A DNA stretch of 64,000 nt from Sulfuritalea sp. (GCA_023700805.1 JAMPYF010000023.1:1-64000), one strand, 5' to 3'; positions 36,183 through 46,928 are shown, numbered from the stretch's first letter. Numbers and translations: made by a program. The notes: generated from the letters alone by a model not told the origin.

Positions 36183-37847
36183 TCAGAGTTTTTCGTCGCG
36201 CAGTTCGCGCCGCAGGATCTTGCCGACGTTGGTCTTCGGCAGTTCGTTGCGGAAGGCGATCTGGCGCGGCACCTTGTAGGCGGTCAGGTTGGCGCGGCAG
36301 TGTTCGAGCAGCGCGGCCTCGGTCAGCGCGGGGTCCTTCTTCACCACGTAGATCTTGACCGCCTCGCCGGTCTTCGGATCGGGCACGCCGACCGCGGCCG
36401 ATTCCAGCACGCCGGGATGCATGGCGAGCACGTCCTCGACCTCGTTGGGATAGACGTTGAAGCCGGAGACCAGGATCATGTCCTTCTTGCGGTCGACGAT
36501 CTTGACGTAGCCGCTGCTGTCCATCAAGGCGATGTCGCCGGTGCGCAGGAAGCCGTCCGGCATGATGACCTTGGCGGTCTCCTCGGGGCGGTTCCAGTAA
36601 CCCGTCATCACCTGCGGGCCCCGCACGCAGAGTTCGCCGGACTCGCCCAGCGGCAGGTCGTTGCCGGCGTCGTCGCGGATCGCGACTTCGGTCGAGGAGA
36701 TCGGCAGGCCGATGGTGCCGTTGTATTCGATGATGTCGACCGGATTCATGGTCGCCGCCGGCGAGGTTTCGGTCAGGCCGTAGGCCTCGATCAGGGCCGT
36801 GCCGGTGATCTGCTTCCAGCGCTCGGCCACCGCGCGCTGCACCGCCATGCCGCCGCCGAGGGTCAGGTGCAGCCGGGAGAGGTCGATCCGGGCGAAGTCC
36901 GGGTTGTTGATCATGGCATTGAACAGCGTGTTCACCCCGGTGATGGTGGTGAACCGATACTTGCCGATCTCCTTGATGAAACCCGGAATGTCGCGCGGAT
37001 TGGTGATCAGCACGTTGGTCGCGCCGATCTTGAAGAAGGTCAGGCAGTTCGCCGTGAGGGCGAAGATGTGGTACAGCGGCAGCGCGGTGATGATGATTTC
37101 TTCCTCGCGCAGGAAAGGCTTGATCCAGGCATGGGCCTGCTGCAGGTTGGCGATGATGTTGCGATGGGTCAGCATCGCGCCCTTCGACACGCCGGTGGTG
37201 CCGCCCGTGTATTGCAGGAAGGCGATGTCGTCGTGGCCGACCTCGACCGGCCGCAGGGCATGGCGGCCGCCTGCGGCCAGCGCGTCGCGCAGGTCGATCG
37301 CGGCGGCGATGCTCCAGGCCGGCACCATTTTCTTGACGTGCCTGACCACCAGGTTGACGATCAGGCGCTTGGGGAAGCCCAGCATGTCGCCCAGTTGCGT
37401 CACCAGCACGTGCTTGACCGGGGTGCGGGCGACGATCTTCGCCAGCACGTGGGCGAAGTTCTCGACGATGACGATCGCCTCGGCGCCGGAATCCTTGAGC
37501 TGGTGCTCCAGCTCGCGCTCGGTGTACAGCGGGTTGCAGTTCACCACCGTGTAGCCGGCGCGCAGCGCGCCGTAGAGGCAGACCGGATACTGCAGCAGGT
37601 TGGGCATCATCAGCGCGATGCGGGCGCCCTTGGGCAGCTTCAGCACCGACTGGCAATAGGCGCCGAAGGCGGCCGAGAGGCGATCCAGTTCCGCGTAGGT
37701 GATGGCCTTGTCCATGTTGATGTAGGCCTTGCGCGGACCGTATTGCCTGACGCTCCTGTCGAACAGGTCGCCGATGGAACGGAATTCATCGACGTCGATC
37801 TCGGCGGGCACGCCTGCCGGATAATGCTTGAGCCAGATCTTTTCCAT
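36183..37847 (-). CDS. fadD: Long-chain fatty acid-CoA ligase
   Basis: A 554-residue AMP-forming ligase that activates fatty acids to acyl-CoA through an acyl-adenylate. The P-loop-like motif is [16 protein letters not shown], the adenylate-binding motif is AYGLTETSP, and [30 protein letters not shown] and the late catalytic lysine in [10 protein letters not shown] are all present. GGAGGA precedes ATG 37847. The frame runs open far upstream, but that stretch lies antiparallel to coding frames of the next gene and has no family signature. Confidence 0.94.
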   Translation of the reverse strand: MEKIWLKHYPAGVPAEIDVDEFRSIGDLFDRSVRQYGPRKAYINMDKAITYAELDRLSAAFGAYCQSVLKLPKGARIALMMPNLLQYPVCLYGALRAGYTVVNCNPLYTERELEHQLKDSGAEAIVIVENFAHVLAKIVARTPVKHVLVTQLGDMLGFPKRLIVNLVVRHVKKMVPAWSIAAAIDLRDALAAGGRHALRPVEVGHDDIAFLQYTGGTTGVSKGAMLTHRNIIANLQQAHAWIKPFLREEEIIITALPLYHIFALTANCLTFFKIGATNVLITNPRDIPGFIKEIGKYRFTTITGVNTLFNAMINNPDFARIDLSRLHLTLGGGMAVQRAVAERWKQITGTALIEAYGLTETSPAATMNPVDIIEYNGTIGLPISSTEVAIRDDAGNDLPLGESGELCVRGPQVMTGYWNRPEETAKVIMPDGFLRTGDIALMDSSGYVKIVDRKKDMILVSGFNVYPNEVEDVLAMHPGVLESAAVGVPDPKTGEAVKIYVVKKDPALTEAALLEHCRANLTAYKVPRQIAFRNELPKTNVGKILRRELRDEKL

Positions 37848-37912
37848 TTCGCTTCCTCCCGGGATTTCCAGCATTGTAATCACAATGGGAATCGAAGCCG
37901 GCGCGCCGGAGT

Positions 37913-39133
37913 TCAGGAAAGCCAGCGCAGCAGCAGGGCGCAGACCTCGGGACTGTCGAGCAGGTCGAGGTGATGCAGGCCATGGACCACCATGCGCTGC
38001 GCCGCGGGAATGCCCAGGTCCTGGCTGCGCTGCGCATGCTGGCCGAGCGCGCTCTGCAGCGGCACCAGCCCGTCGCCCGGCAGCGTCCTGGCGGCCTTCC
38101 CGCCCGATGCCGCCGTCGTCGCGGCGATGGCATAACACGGCACGGCCTGCGGCAGCGGCACGCACTGCCGCCGGCGCTTGCGCTCGAAGCGGTCGCCCTG
38201 CTGCCAGTCCTCGTCGACGATGCTGCCGTGGCGCAGGTCGGTGATGCCGGCGCTGCGCAGCTTGGCCAGGCGCGCCAGCGCCGCGGTGTAGGGGCTGAGT
38301 TCGAGAAGCACATTGACCCAGTTGCCGCCGCGTTCCAGCGGCGCACCGTGGTGCGGCGTGCCGATGAATACCATCTGCCGCAGCTGGCGCAGCCACGCAT
38401 GCCCGCTGTGCTGGGCATAGTGGCAGGCGCTGCGCGCGACCAGCCCGCCCATGCTGTGGCCGACGATCGTCAGGCTTTCGATGGGAACGGGCCAGGCCTG
38501 CACCAGTTTCTCCAGCAGCTCGGCCAGGTCGCGGCCGTTGCTCGATACGTGGCGGCCGCTGTTGTAGTGCAGATAGAGCGGCGTGCAGCCGGCCGCCGCG
38601 GCCAGCGCCGCGCCGTGGTCGTGGCCATGGCGCCGCCATTGCAGGTCGTTCATGCACAGTCCATGCACCAGCAGCAGTATCCTGCCGCCGGCCTGCGGCA
38701 GCCTGGCCGCCAGGGCCTGCGCGTCGAGGTCCAGCGGCTGGCCCCCGACCCGCAACTGCATGGGTATCGCCAGCGGATTGGCGCTGGCGGCGAGATGGTC
38801 GCCGAGCACGCCGTTCACCGCGGCCAGTAGCGCCTCGCGCGTGGCCGAAGTGGCCGAAGCGGCCGTCTGCCGCGTTTCGAGCAGCGCAGTCAGTTGCCCC
38901 AGCAGCGCGTCGAGGCCGCCGCCGACCAGCCGCGTGCCGCCCTCGATCGTGCGATAGACCAGGCCGGTGATGCCGCGCGTCGGCTCCTCGGTGTATCGGC
39001 CCAGCGGTCCGGGAGTGCGCGCGATGTTGTGGTGCATGGTCTCGACCAGGCGCGTCAGTCCCAGCGTGGCGTCGATCGCAAGCCGGCTCAAGCCGCGGAT
39101 GTCGGCGGGCCGGATGTGGGCTTTGCGGGTCAT
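37913..39133 (-). CDS. Alpha/beta hydrolase (PGAP1-like lipase)
   Basis: A 406-residue hydrolase without signal peptide. Residues 1-145 form a helical region; the catalytic domain follows with [20 protein letters not shown] (nucleophile), [17 protein letters not shown], and [10 protein letters not shown] for the histidine. The PGAP1/lipase-like layout suggests an ester or lipid substrate in the cytoplasm. It lies 65 bases upstream of the acyl-CoA ligase on the same strand and could feed it fatty acids. Confidence 0.8.
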   Translation of the reverse strand: MTRKAHIRPADIRGLSRLAIDATLGLTRLVETMHHNIARTPGPLGRYTEEPTRGITGLVYRTIEGGTRLVGGGLDALLGQLTALLETRQTAASATSATREALLAAVNGVLGDHLAASANPLAIPMQLRVGGQPLDLDAQALAARLPQAGGRILLLVHGLCMNDLQWRRHGHDHGAALAAAAGCTPLYLHYNSGRHVSSNGRDLAELLEKLVQAWPVPIESLTIVGHSMGGLVARSACHYAQHSGHAWLRQLRQMVFIGTPHHGAPLERGGNWVNVLLELSPYTAALARLAKLRSAGITDLRHGSIVDEDWQQGDRFERKRRRQCVPLPQAVPCYAIAATTAASGGKAARTLPGDGLVPLQSALGQHAQRSQDLGIPAAQRMVVHGLHHLDLLDSPEVCALLLRWLS

Positions 39134-39225
39134 GACAGCATTTCCGATCGATGCCTTTGGAGTTTATGGGGCCGCGCCCGGCAGGCGCCGCAGTCCGCCT
39201 GGGACGGCTTGCCGCAGCCACGGCC

Positions 39226-39254
39226 CCGCATTGTCGCTCAGGGCGACAATGCGG
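39226..39254 (-). terminator. Hairpin after the aldoxime dehydratase gene
   Basis: CCGCATTGTCGC (39226-39237) and GCGACAATGCGG (39243-39254) form a 12-bp stem with a 5-base loop, 36 bases beyond the aldoxime dehydratase stop. No T-run follows on the minus strand; it is a terminator-like or mRNA-end structure. Confidence 0.6.
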
Positions 39255-39289
39255 CCAAATCTCCATCTCCCCGCCTTGCAGGGAAATGC

Positions 39290-40321
39290 TTACCCGGCGC
39301 TCAGCATGCCGGTACGGTCATGGCAGTCGAGATATTCGAAGAACTGCTCGTCGGCGGCGGCCACCGTCACCTCGTGGTAGAGCTTGAGCCGGGCTGCCGG
39401 GCCGAGTTTCGACAAGTACTGCATTGCCGCGCCGAAAATGGCGACATGGGTCGGATGGGATTCGGCCCAGCGTTCCAGCGCGGCCAGGCTCTTCCACCAG
39501 CTCATGCCGAAACTTTTCTCGACCTGTTTTCCGTGGCGATCCAGCACGGTCATGTAGCGGTTGCTGTAGCAGCCGATGGCGAGCCCCTCGTCGCGCAGAA
39601 AATCCATGCCGCGGCGCAGCACCGGCTCCACGTCTTCCCGGTACATGCGCCGCTCTTCGGCATCGGTGTCGCTCCAGTCCTGGCCCGATCGGATCAGGCA
39701 CAGGTTGTGCTGCGGCTTGATCCGCAGGCGCGAGCCGACGCGCTCGATCGACGCCGCGCCCTTGGGGGCGAGATCGTCGGTCTGCGCGAGGGGAATCCGG
39801 TCGCGGGCGCCGCCCCAGTAGGCATGCTCCTGCACCATGTCGCTCATGCCTTGCGCCAGCACGGCGATGCCTTCGGCGCGATCCGGCGCCGAGAACAGCG
39901 TTTCGTAGCGTTCGACCGCGGGTCGCAGCACTTCGCTGAAACGTCCGACTCCGCTGCCGGCATGCAGGTCGGCCGTCCAGGCCGCGCCCGATGCCGCAAA
40001 CCAGTTGTCGAAGCGCTGCGCCGAGTCCCAGTATGCAATTGAGATCACATTGGCGAACCCGGCCTGGTCTGTATAGCGAGCCCGATCCCAATGGCCCGGC
40101 GCGCTGCCTTGCTCCAACGCAGCGTCCAGCTGTGCCAGTGCCGAGGCCGCGGCGCCGCTCGGTTCGCCGCGGAACTGCAGGCCGAAATAGGCCATGACGA
40201 TACGTTTCGTCGATGGCTTGTGGCGTGCCACGAAGGAGGGATAGGGCGGCGCATAGTCGTCCGGCACGCGGCGGTGCCGGGTGCGCGCCGAGCGCAAGTG
40301 GTCAGGGATCGCGGATTCCAT
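39290..40321 (-). CDS. oxd: Aldoxime dehydratase (phenylacetaldoxime dehydratase family)
   Basis: A 343-residue haem enzyme that removes water from an aldoxime to give a nitrile. The amino terminus [29 protein letters not shown] reads like known Oxd proteins in shortened form ([10 protein letters not shown] and RRVPDDY are the marked parts). [14 protein letters not shown] carries the proximal haem histidine and LYHEVTV the distal catalytic histidine. It lies 11 bases downstream of the nitrilase on the same strand, so the pair turns aldoxime into nitrile and then acid. Confidence 0.92.
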   Translation of the reverse strand: MESAIPDHLRSARTRHRRVPDDYAPPYPSFVARHKPSTKRIVMAYFGLQFRGEPSGAAASALAQLDAALEQGSAPGHWDRARYTDQAGFANVISIAYWDSAQRFDNWFAASGAAWTADLHAGSGVGRFSEVLRPAVERYETLFSAPDRAEGIAVLAQGMSDMVQEHAYWGGARDRIPLAQTDDLAPKGAASIERVGSRLRIKPQHNLCLIRSGQDWSDTDAEERRMYREDVEPVLRRGMDFLRDEGLAIGCYSNRYMTVLDRHGKQVEKSFGMSWWKSLAALERWAESHPTHVAIFGAAMQYLSKLGPAARLKLYHEVTVAAADEQFFEYLDCHDRTGMLSAG

Positions 40322-40332
40322 GGCCTGTCCCC

Positions 40333-41394
40333 TCAGGCGGCGCGCGCCAGCGACGGTGCGGCGGAATCGCCGATCTCGGCGCGCGACAGCGGCAGCGGCT
40401 CGTTGTCGTTCCTGCCGGCGATCTCCGCGCCGGGAAGACTGAAGGCGACGACGCGATCGCCTGGCGTCTTGTTCAGCATCAGCCGCGTGACATCGGGTCG
40501 CGAGTAGTGGCCGGCCGGATCGGCCGCCGCCTTGGCCAGCGAAATCATGCCCAGGTCGAGATCGGCATAGACCAGTCCCTCTTCATTCTCGGCCAATGGC
40601 GCGTGCATGAGCTGGCCGTCCGGCGCGTAGATCCGCGCGAAGCCGCCGCCTTCCAGCAGCAGCTGCTTTTTCATGTCGTCGGTGCACAGCATCTGCACCA
40701 TCTCCTTCGACACCGTGGCACAGGGCGCGATGACGAAGCACTGGCCCTCGACGGCATAGATTTGGCTGGCGGCGTTGTTGACTTCGGCGCCGAGCGCGTA
40801 GGCGCCGCCGCGATAGAGCGAGAAGCTCGGCCAGCTGGCGACATGGATCTGCTCGTTCTGCGCGTACATGGCGTACTTCGACAGCGGCTGCAGGTGTTCC
40901 CAGCAGCACAGCGCGCCGATGCGGCCGAGTTCGGTGGCGTAAACCGACAGATCGCTGCCATCCCCTTCGCCGAACACCGTGCGTTCGACATGGGTCGGCT
41001 TGAGCTTGCGGCGTTGCGCGACGGTGCGTCCCTCGGCATCGATGATCCACTGGCCCATGTACAGGCTGCCGCCCTGCTTCTCGCTGTGGCCCATCACCAC
41101 CATGATCGAATGTTCCTTGGCTGCCTGCGCGATGCGTTCGGCCTGCGCCGAGCCATAGACCAGGGAATTGTCGTGGTAGCGCTGGATGAACTGCATGCCC
41201 CAGGCCGGCGAGTCGAGCCAGATGAACCACGGATAGCCCGGCAGCCAGGTCTCGGGAAAGGCGATCAGCCCGGCGCCGTTTTGCGCGGCCTCGGCGATCA
41301 GGCGCAGGGCCTTGTCGATCGACGCCTCCAGGTTGAGAAACGCCGGAGCCGCCTGGACTGCGGCGGCGCGGAACTTGGGGTGTTGGATGGTCAT
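40333..41394 (-). CDS. Nitrilase
   Basis: A 353-residue nitrilase converting a nitrile to carboxylic acid and ammonia. The catalytic triad is visible: Glu48 in FPETWLPGYPW, Lys130 in RRKLKPTHVER, and Cys164 in CCWEHLQPL, positions nearly identical to well-studied arylacetonitrilases and aliphatic nitrilases. GAGGAG precedes the ATG at 41394. Gene order nitrilase-aldoxime dehydratase with an AraC regulator divergent is the known arrangement of the aldoxime-nitrile pathway. Confidence 0.95.
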   Translation of the reverse strand: MTIQHPKFRAAAVQAAPAFLNLEASIDKALRLIAEAAQNGAGLIAFPETWLPGYPWFIWLDSPAWGMQFIQRYHDNSLVYGSAQAERIAQAAKEHSIMVVMGHSEKQGGSLYMGQWIIDAEGRTVAQRRKLKPTHVERTVFGEGDGSDLSVYATELGRIGALCCWEHLQPLSKYAMYAQNEQIHVASWPSFSLYRGGAYALGAEVNNAASQIYAVEGQCFVIAPCATVSKEMVQMLCTDDMKKQLLLEGGGFARIYAPDGQLMHAPLAENEEGLVYADLDLGMISLAKAAADPAGHYSRPDVTRLMLNKTPGDRVVAFSLPGAEIAGRNDNEPLPLSRAEIGDSAAPSLARAA

Positions 41395-41516
41395 GGCGTG
41401 GTTCTCCTCGGGGATTGGAAGCTGCATCCTAGGAGCCCGGCCGACCGGCTGCTTGTCTGTCCGTCGCAGCGGAATTGACTGCGCGTAGACCGCCGCGGTC
41501 GGCGGGTCCCGCTTGC

Positions 41517-41545
41517 TTGACGGGTGCGCAGCCGACTCATAGTAT
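41517..41545 (+). promoter_or_regulatory. Sigma70-type promoter of the AraC regulator
   Basis: TTGACG (41517-41522), a 17-base spacer and TAGTAT (41540-41545). Transcription would start near 41552, leaving a short leader with GGAGAAGGAG ahead of the ATG at 41571. Confidence 0.6.
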
Positions 41546-41570
41546 TTGCCGGAGAAGGAGGCTGGCGACG

Positions 41571-42539
41571 ATGGCTCGAGTCTTGAGCACCGAGGGTGTG
41601 GCACCCCAGGAAAGGCTGGCGCTGTGGGCCGACCTGATATGCGATGCCTATGTGCAGCTCGATTGCGAGACGCCGGACAGCGATGCGCCCTTCAACGGCA
41701 ACATCCTCAGCGAGAGGCTGGCGACGCTGGATCTGTCCCAGGTCACCGCCAGCCCGCAGCGCGTCCTGCGCACCTCGCGGCAGATTTCCAAGGCGACCGA
41801 AGACTACTTTCTGGTCAGCATCCAGACCAAGGGTCTTGGCGTGATCCGGCAGGACGGCAGGCAGGCGATGCTGCAGCCCGGCGACTTCGCGCTATACGAC
41901 AGTACGCGGCCCTATGAACTGCTGTTCGAGAACGATTTCCAGCAGTTCGTGCTGATGCTGCCGGGCGAGATGCTGCGCTCGCAAGTCAAGGCCACCGAGG
42001 ACCTCACGGCCATCCCCGTATCCGGCCGGCGCGGCGCCGGGCATCTGATGATCGGCATGATCGAGGCGCTGTGGCGCGACATCGCGGCGCTGGAGCCGGC
42101 GTCGGCCGGCGCCGTATCGGACAGCGTGCTGAATATCCTGGTGGCCGGCCTGCGCACCCTGCCGGCCGCGACGCGGCTGCCGCCATCCAATCTGAAGCGG
42201 CTCTACCTGGCCCAGGCGCGCGCCTTCGTCCGCGAACACCTGCGTAATCCGCAGCTGTCGGTGGAAATGATCGCCGCCGAGCTGCGCCTGTCGGTCAGCA
42301 CCTTGCATCGCGCCTTCCAGGGCGAGCCTTGTTCGCTCGTGCATTGGATCTGGACCGAAAGACTGGACGCGGTAAAGCGCGATCTGGCCGATCCGGCATT
42401 GCGCAACTTTGGCGTGAGTTCGCTGGCCTTCGCCTGGGGCTTCAACGACGCCGCGCATTTCAGCCGCGCCTTCAAGGAGCGCTTCGGCGTCACGGCAACG
42501 GAATTCCGCCACGGCTTGTTCGGCGAATCTGCGCGCTAG
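41571..42539 (+). CDS. AraC-family regulator of the aldoxime-nitrile genes
   Basis: A 322-residue regulator. Residues about 60-190 form an AraC_binding_2-type ligand domain (GDFALYDSTRPYELLFE is its signature). The DNA-binding domain has two helix-turn-helix units, LSVEMIAAELRLSVSTLHRA and the second ending in GFNDAAHFSRAFKERFGVT. The ATG at 41571 follows a strong GGAGAAGGAG. It is divergent from the nitrilase gene with 176 bases between, so it most likely activates nitrilase-oxd in response to an aldoxime or nitrile. Confidence 0.92.
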   Translation: MARVLSTEGVAPQERLALWADLICDAYVQLDCETPDSDAPFNGNILSERLATLDLSQVTASPQRVLRTSRQISKATEDYFLVSIQTKGLGVIRQDGRQAMLQPGDFALYDSTRPYELLFENDFQQFVLMLPGEMLRSQVKATEDLTAIPVSGRRGAGHLMIGMIEALWRDIAALEPASAGAVSDSVLNILVAGLRTLPAATRLPPSNLKRLYLAQARAFVREHLRNPQLSVEMIAAELRLSVSTLHRAFQGEPCSLVHWIWTERLDAVKRDLADPALRNFGVSSLAFAWGFNDAAHFSRAFKERFGVTATEFRHGLFGESAR

Positions 42540-42558
42540 ATCCGCTATCCAGCCATTC

Positions 42559-44058
42559 TCAGGAAGGCACCGAGCCGGCAGGCCCAGGCAGCAGGGGCTC
42601 CAGTTTCTTCCAGTCCAGCGCCGCTTCCGTGGCGTCGGCCAGGCGCTCGATGTCGGCCTCGCGGCGCAACGCAAAATCCGCCGTCATCGGCGCGCTGATG
42701 CCGGCCCAGGCCAGCACGCCGGAGAGCGCCTGCGGATGATCGAGGAGGCCGTGGCAATAGCTGGCGAGGATGCGGCCGTCGGCCGACTGCGCGCCGTCGG
42801 CGCGGCCGTCGGCGAAGCTAAGCGCGGCATGGTCCAGCGCCGCGCCGCGGGTGATGCCCATGTGGATCTCATAACCGGCGAAGGCGGGCGCGCCGGGCAG
42901 CCGCAGGTTGCCGCTGACGTTGCGCAACTGCTTCTCCGGCTCCAGCGAGGTCTCGCAATCGAGCAGGCCGAGCCCGGGCTGGCTGCCCGGCGCGCCTTCG
43001 AGCCCGAGCGGGTCGTGCAATTGGCGGCCCAGCATCTGGAAGCCGCCGCAGATGCCGAGCAGCTTGCCGCCGTAGCGCAGGTGGCGGCCGATTGCGGCCT
43101 CGTGCCCCTGCTCGCGCAGCCAGTGCAGATCGGCCTGCACCGCCTTGGAACCGGGCAGCACGATCAGGTCGCAGGGCGGAATCGCCTGCCCCGGCCCGAC
43201 CCAGTCGAAATCGACTTCGGGATGCAGGCGCAGCGGATCGAGGTCGTTGTGGTTGGAGCAGCGCGGATAGACCACGGCGACGACCTTGAGCCGGGTCGCG
43301 GTCTTGGCGATGACTTCGGTGGCGACGGCGTCCTCGGCGTCGAGCATCAGGCCGTGCAAATAGGGCAGCACGCCGAGCACCGGCTTGCCGGTGCGGCTCT
43401 CCAGCCATTCCAGGCCGTTTTGCAGCAGGCCGATGTCGCCGCGAAAGCGGTTGATGACGAAACCCTTGATGCGCGCCTGTTCGGAGGCCGAGAGCAGGTC
43501 GAGGGTGCCGGTCAGATGGGCGAAGACGCCGCCGCGGTCGATGTCGGCGACCAGGATCACGGGAATGTCGGCGGCTTCGGCGAAGCCCATGTTGGCGATG
43601 TCGCGGTCGCGCAGGTTGATTTCGGCCGGGCTGCCGGCGCCCTCCACCAGCACGCAGTCGAATTCCGCCGTGAGCCGCTGCCAGCTTTGCATCACCGCGC
43701 CCATCGCGACGCGCTTGTAGTCGTGGTAGTCGCGCGCATTCAGGGTGTCGACGGCCTTGCCGTGGATGATCACCTGGGCGCGCTGGTCGCTGCTGGGCTT
43801 CAGCAACACCGGATTGAAGTCGATGCGCGGCGCGAGTCCCGCCGCCAGCGCCTGCAGCGCCTGGGCGCGGCCGATCTCGCCGCCATCATGGGTGACGGCC
43901 GAATTCAGCGCCATGTTCTGCGGTTTGAAGGGCGCGACGTTGACGCCGCGGCGCCTGAGGATGCGGCACAAGGCGGCGACCAGCGTGGTCTTGCCGGCGT
44001 CGGAGGTGCAGCCCTGGACCATGAGGGCGCGGGCCGGTCGGGGATTGGGTCGGCTCAT
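42559..44058 (-). CDS. cobQ: Cobyric acid synthase
   Basis: A 499-residue glutamine-dependent amidotransferase adding four amide groups to adenosylcobyrinate a,c-diamide. The P-loop-like [18 protein letters not shown], the NMALNSAVT block, [12 protein letters not shown] and [10 protein letters not shown] belong to the synthetase domain. The glutaminase half has [10 protein letters not shown] with the active-site-position Cys, and [10 protein letters not shown]. It is divergent from cbiB with only 37 bases between the start codons. Confidence 0.96.
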   Translation of the reverse strand: MSRPNPRPARALMVQGCTSDAGKTTLVAALCRILRRRGVNVAPFKPQNMALNSAVTHDGGEIGRAQALQALAAGLAPRIDFNPVLLKPSSDQRAQVIIHGKAVDTLNARDYHDYKRVAMGAVMQSWQRLTAEFDCVLVEGAGSPAEINLRDRDIANMGFAEAADIPVILVADIDRGGVFAHLTGTLDLLSASEQARIKGFVINRFRGDIGLLQNGLEWLESRTGKPVLGVLPYLHGLMLDAEDAVATEVIAKTATRLKVVAVVYPRCSNHNDLDPLRLHPEVDFDWVGPGQAIPPCDLIVLPGSKAVQADLHWLREQGHEAAIGRHLRYGGKLLGICGGFQMLGRQLHDPLGLEGAPGSQPGLGLLDCETSLEPEKQLRNVSGNLRLPGAPAFAGYEIHMGITRGAALDHAALSFADGRADGAQSADGRILASYCHGLLDHPQALSGVLAWAGISAPMTADFALRREADIERLADATEAALDWKKLEPLLPGPAGSVPS

Positions 44059-44095
44059 CGCTAAAATGCAGGGTCTTTCATCGCCCGATTATCCC

Positions 44096-45028
44096 ATGCC
44101 CTCGTTGTTGCCCTTGCTTGCTGCCGCGTTGGCGGGCAGCTTCCTCGACCGCCTGCTGGGCGAGCCGCGGCGCTGGCATCCGCTGGTCGGCTTCGGCCGC
44201 TGCGCCGATGGCGTCGAGGCTGCATTGCGCAAGGGAGCGCCGGGCCATCCCGCAGGGAATCGCCTGCGCGGCCTGCTCGGCTGGCTGCTGCTGGTCGTTC
44301 CCTGTACGCTCGCGGCGGCCTGGCTGGGGCGCCAGGCCTGGGGCTGGTGGGCCGACGTGGCGCTGCTCTACCTGGCGCTCGGCGCGAAGAGCCTGGGCCA
44401 GCACGGCGAACGGGTGGCGCAGGATCTGGCGGCCGGCGATCTCGCCGCCGCGCGCAGCCATGTCGGCTGGTTGGTGTCGCGCGACACCTCGGCGCTGGAC
44501 GAGGAGGGCGTGGCGCGCGCCGCCGTCGAATCGATACTCGAAAACGGCAATGACGCCGTGTTCGGCACCCTGTTCTGGTTCCTGCTGGCCGGCGGCGCCG
44601 GCGCGGTGCTGTATCGGCTGGCCAATACGCTTGATGCGATGTGGGGCTACCGCGACCAGCGGCGCCTGTATTTCGGCTGGGCCGCGGCGCGCAGCGACGA
44701 CCTGCTGAACCTGGTGCCGGCGCGCCTGACCGCGCTGACCTATGCCCTGCTCGGCAATACGCGCAATGCATGGTCCTGCTGGCGTCGGCAGGCGGCAAGC
44801 TGGAGCAGCCCGAACGCCGGCCCGGTGCTGGCGGCCGGCGCCGGCGCGCTGGCGGTGCGCCTGGGCGGCGCGGCGATCTATCACGGGCAAATGGAGGAGC
44901 GGCCGAAAGTTGGCGCTGGCGACCCGGCGACGGCAGGCCATATCCGCGCCGCGCTGGCGCTGGTGCAGCGCGGCCTGTGGTTCTGGCTGGCCTGTGCCGG
45001 CCTGCTGGCGGCGCTTAGTTATGTTTAG
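44096..45028 (+). CDS. cbiB: Adenosylcobinamide-phosphate synthase
   Basis: A 310-residue membrane protein that attaches (R)-1-amino-2-propanol-phosphate to cobyric acid. LDRLLGEPRRWHPLVGFG near the start, VSRDTSALDEEGVARAAVES, ENGNDAVFGTLFW and ANTLDAMWGY are the conserved CbiB/CobD blocks. The coding sequence at 44905-44931 resembles the dispersed repeat in complement (AAAGTTGGCGCTGGCGACCC), giving PKVGAGDP in a segment where relatives have a glycine-rich loop. It is followed after 2 bases by cobD. Confidence 0.94.
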   Translation: MPSLLPLLAAALAGSFLDRLLGEPRRWHPLVGFGRCADGVEAALRKGAPGHPAGNRLRGLLGWLLLVVPCTLAAAWLGRQAWGWWADVALLYLALGAKSLGQHGERVAQDLAAGDLAAARSHVGWLVSRDTSALDEEGVARAAVESILENGNDAVFGTLFWFLLAGGAGAVLYRLANTLDAMWGYRDQRRLYFGWAAARSDDLLNLVPARLTALTYALLGNTRNAWSCWRRQAASWSSPNAGPVLAAGAGALAVRLGGAAIYHGQMEERPKVGAGDPATAGHIRAALALVQRGLWFWLACAGLLAALSYV

Positions 45029-45030
45029 CC

Positions 45031-46029
45031 ATGCTTGAACACGGCGGCCGCCTGCTCGCCGCCGCGGCGCGTTACGGCATCGCGGCCGAGGACTGGCTCG
45101 ACCTGTCCACCGGCATTGCGCCCTACGCCTATCCGGTGCCGCCGATTCCGGCCGCGGCCTGGCAACGCCTGCCCGAGGACGAAGACGGCCTGGCGGCTGC
45201 CGCCTGCCTTTATTACGGCGCGCGGCGCGTGCTGCCCCTGCCCGGTTCGCAGGCGGCGATCCAGGCGCTGCCGCATCTGCGCGCGCCCGGCGTCGCGCTG
45301 GTGCCCGAGCCGAGCTACGCGGAATACGCGGCGGCCTGGGCGGCCGCCGGGCACGCGGTCCGTCGCTGTGCCGAAGCCGATCTGGCGCGGGCGGCAGCGG
45401 GCGCCGATGCGGTGATCCTCGGCAACCCGAACAATCCCACCGGGCGGCGCTTTTCGCGGCGGACCTTGCTCGACCTGGCGCGGCAACTCGACGCGCGCGG
45501 CGGCTGGCTGATCGTCGATGAAGCCTTCGCCGATGCCGAGGAAGAATCCGAATCGCTGGCCGACATCGCGGGCAGCGAGTCGGCGCGCAATCTCGTGGTG
45601 CTGCGCTCGCTGGGCAAGTTCTTCGGCCTGGCCGGCGCCCGCGTCGGCTTCGCCGTCGCCGCCGATGCCATACTGGACCGGCTCGCCGAGGAAATCGGCC
45701 CCTGGCCGCTCGCGCATCCCTCGCGCCATGCGGCGCGTGCGGCGCTGGCCGACGGCGCATGGCAGGCCGCGCAGCGCGCCCGCCTGCGGCGCGACGGTGC
45801 GCGCCTGCAAGGCCTGCTCGCCGCCGCGGATCTGGGGGATGCCGGCGGCACCGCGCTGTTCCGCTACCTGCCGCGCGGCGACGCGCGGGAACTGCATGAA
45901 TTCTTCGCGCGGCAGGGCATCCTGCTGCGCCATTTCGCCCAGCCTGCGGCCGTGCGCGTCGGCCTGCCGGCCAGCGAAGCCGACTGGCAGCGGCTGGCGG
46001 CCACCATTGACCTTTGGAAGAAACGATGA
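45031..46029 (+). CDS. cobD: Threonine-phosphate decarboxylase
   Basis: A 332-residue PLP enzyme of aminotransferase fold I making (R)-1-amino-2-propanol-phosphate for CbiB. It opens with HGG, continues DWLDLSTGIAPYAYP, and has ILGNPNNPTGR, IVDEAFAD and the PLP-lysine segment SLGKFFGLAGARVGF. It is called CobC in the aerobic-pathway naming and CobD in Salmonella. It overlaps the next gene by four bases. Confidence 0.93.
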   Translation: MLEHGGRLLAAAARYGIAAEDWLDLSTGIAPYAYPVPPIPAAAWQRLPEDEDGLAAAACLYYGARRVLPLPGSQAAIQALPHLRAPGVALVPEPSYAEYAAAWAAAGHAVRRCAEADLARAAAGADAVILGNPNNPTGRRFSRRTLLDLARQLDARGGWLIVDEAFADAEEESESLADIAGSESARNLVVLRSLGKFFGLAGARVGFAVAADAILDRLAEEIGPWPLAHPSRHAARAALADGAWQAAQRARLRRDGARLQGLLAAADLGDAGGTALFRYLPRGDARELHEFFARQGILLRHFAQPAAVRVGLPASEADWQRLAATIDLWKKR

Positions 46030-46928
46030 AGCGATTCAAACTGCGCTGCCTGTTCCTGCTTTGCGCGCTGGCCGTGCTGCCGGCGCGCGCCGAGATCGTC
46101 GTCACCGATGTCGGCGGCACCCGCGTCAGGCTCGCCGCGCCGGCGCGGCGCATCGTCAGCCTGGCGCCGCACATCACCGAACTGGTCTATGCCGCCGGCG
46201 CCGGCGAGCGCCTGGTGGGCAACGTCGAGTACGGCGACTTTCCGCCGGCCGCCGCAAAGCTGCCCAAGGTCGGCGGCTATTCCCGGCTCGACCTCGAAGC
46301 CATCGTCGCGCTCAAGCCCGATCTGGTGCTGGGCTGGGAAAGCGGCAACCTGCCGGCGGCGGTCGCGCGCCTGCGGGCGCTGGGCTTCACGGTGCATCTG
46401 TCGCAGTCGAACCGCATCGAGGACATCGCCGGCGAACTGGAGCAGATCGGCAAGCTGGCCGGCACCGAGGCGGCGGCAGGCGCGGCGGCCACCGCGTTCC
46501 GCCAGCGCTACGCGCGGCTGGCCGCGCGCTATAGCCAGCGGCCGCCGGTCGAGGTCTTCTACCAGATCTGGAAGCAGCCGCTGATGACGGTCAATGGCCA
46601 GCAGATCATCAGCGATGCGATACGCCTCTGCGGCGGGCGCAACGTCTTCGCCGCGCTGCCCATCCTGGCGCCGACCGTGACCGTCGAAGCCGTGATCGCG
46701 GCCAACCCGGAAGTCATCGTCGCCAGCGGCATGGGCGACTCGCGCCCCGAGTGGCTGGACGACTGGCGGCGCTGGACCACCATGGCCGCGGTCGCCCGCG
46801 ACAACCTGTATTTCGTGCCGCCGGAACTGATCCAGCGCCACACGCCGCGTATCCTCGACGGCGCCGAAAAGCTCTGCGCGCATCTCGAAACCGCGCGCGG
46901 CAAGCGTCGCAAACAGCCTGGAACATAG
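46026..46928 (+). CDS. btuF: BtuF-like cobalamin-binding periplasmic protein
   Basis: A 300-residue helical-backbone metal-receptor protein with a signal peptide (about 1-22, ending ARA). RIVSLAPHITELVYAAGAGERLVGNVEY begins the vitamin-binding lobe (key parts SLAPHITELVYA and LVGNVEY); LKPDLVLGWESGN and ANPEVIVASGMG follow. BtuF hands B12 to BtuCD. It is coupled to cobD (ATGA), but the transporter genes are at 57-59.6 kb with their own binding protein. Confidence 0.87.
   Translation: MKRFKLRCLFLLCALAVLPARAEIVVTDVGGTRVRLAAPARRIVSLAPHITELVYAAGAGERLVGNVEYGDFPPAAAKLPKVGGYSRLDLEAIVALKPDLVLGWESGNLPAAVARLRALGFTVHLSQSNRIEDIAGELEQIGKLAGTEAAAGAAATAFRQRYARLAARYSQRPPVEVFYQIWKQPLMTVNGQQIISDAIRLCGGRNVFAALPILAPTVTVEAVIAANPEVIVASGMGDSRPEWLDDWRRWTTMAAVARDNLYFVPPELIQRHTPRILDGAEKLCAHLETARGKRRKQPGT

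Noticed and set aside
36183-39266. A single 1000-residue fusion with an acyl-CoA ligase at its carboxy end
   Set aside because: The extra upstream frame is Arg/Ala-rich, antiparallel or out of frame to the hydrolase gene at 37913-39133, and a well-placed GGAGGA starts the ligase at 37847.
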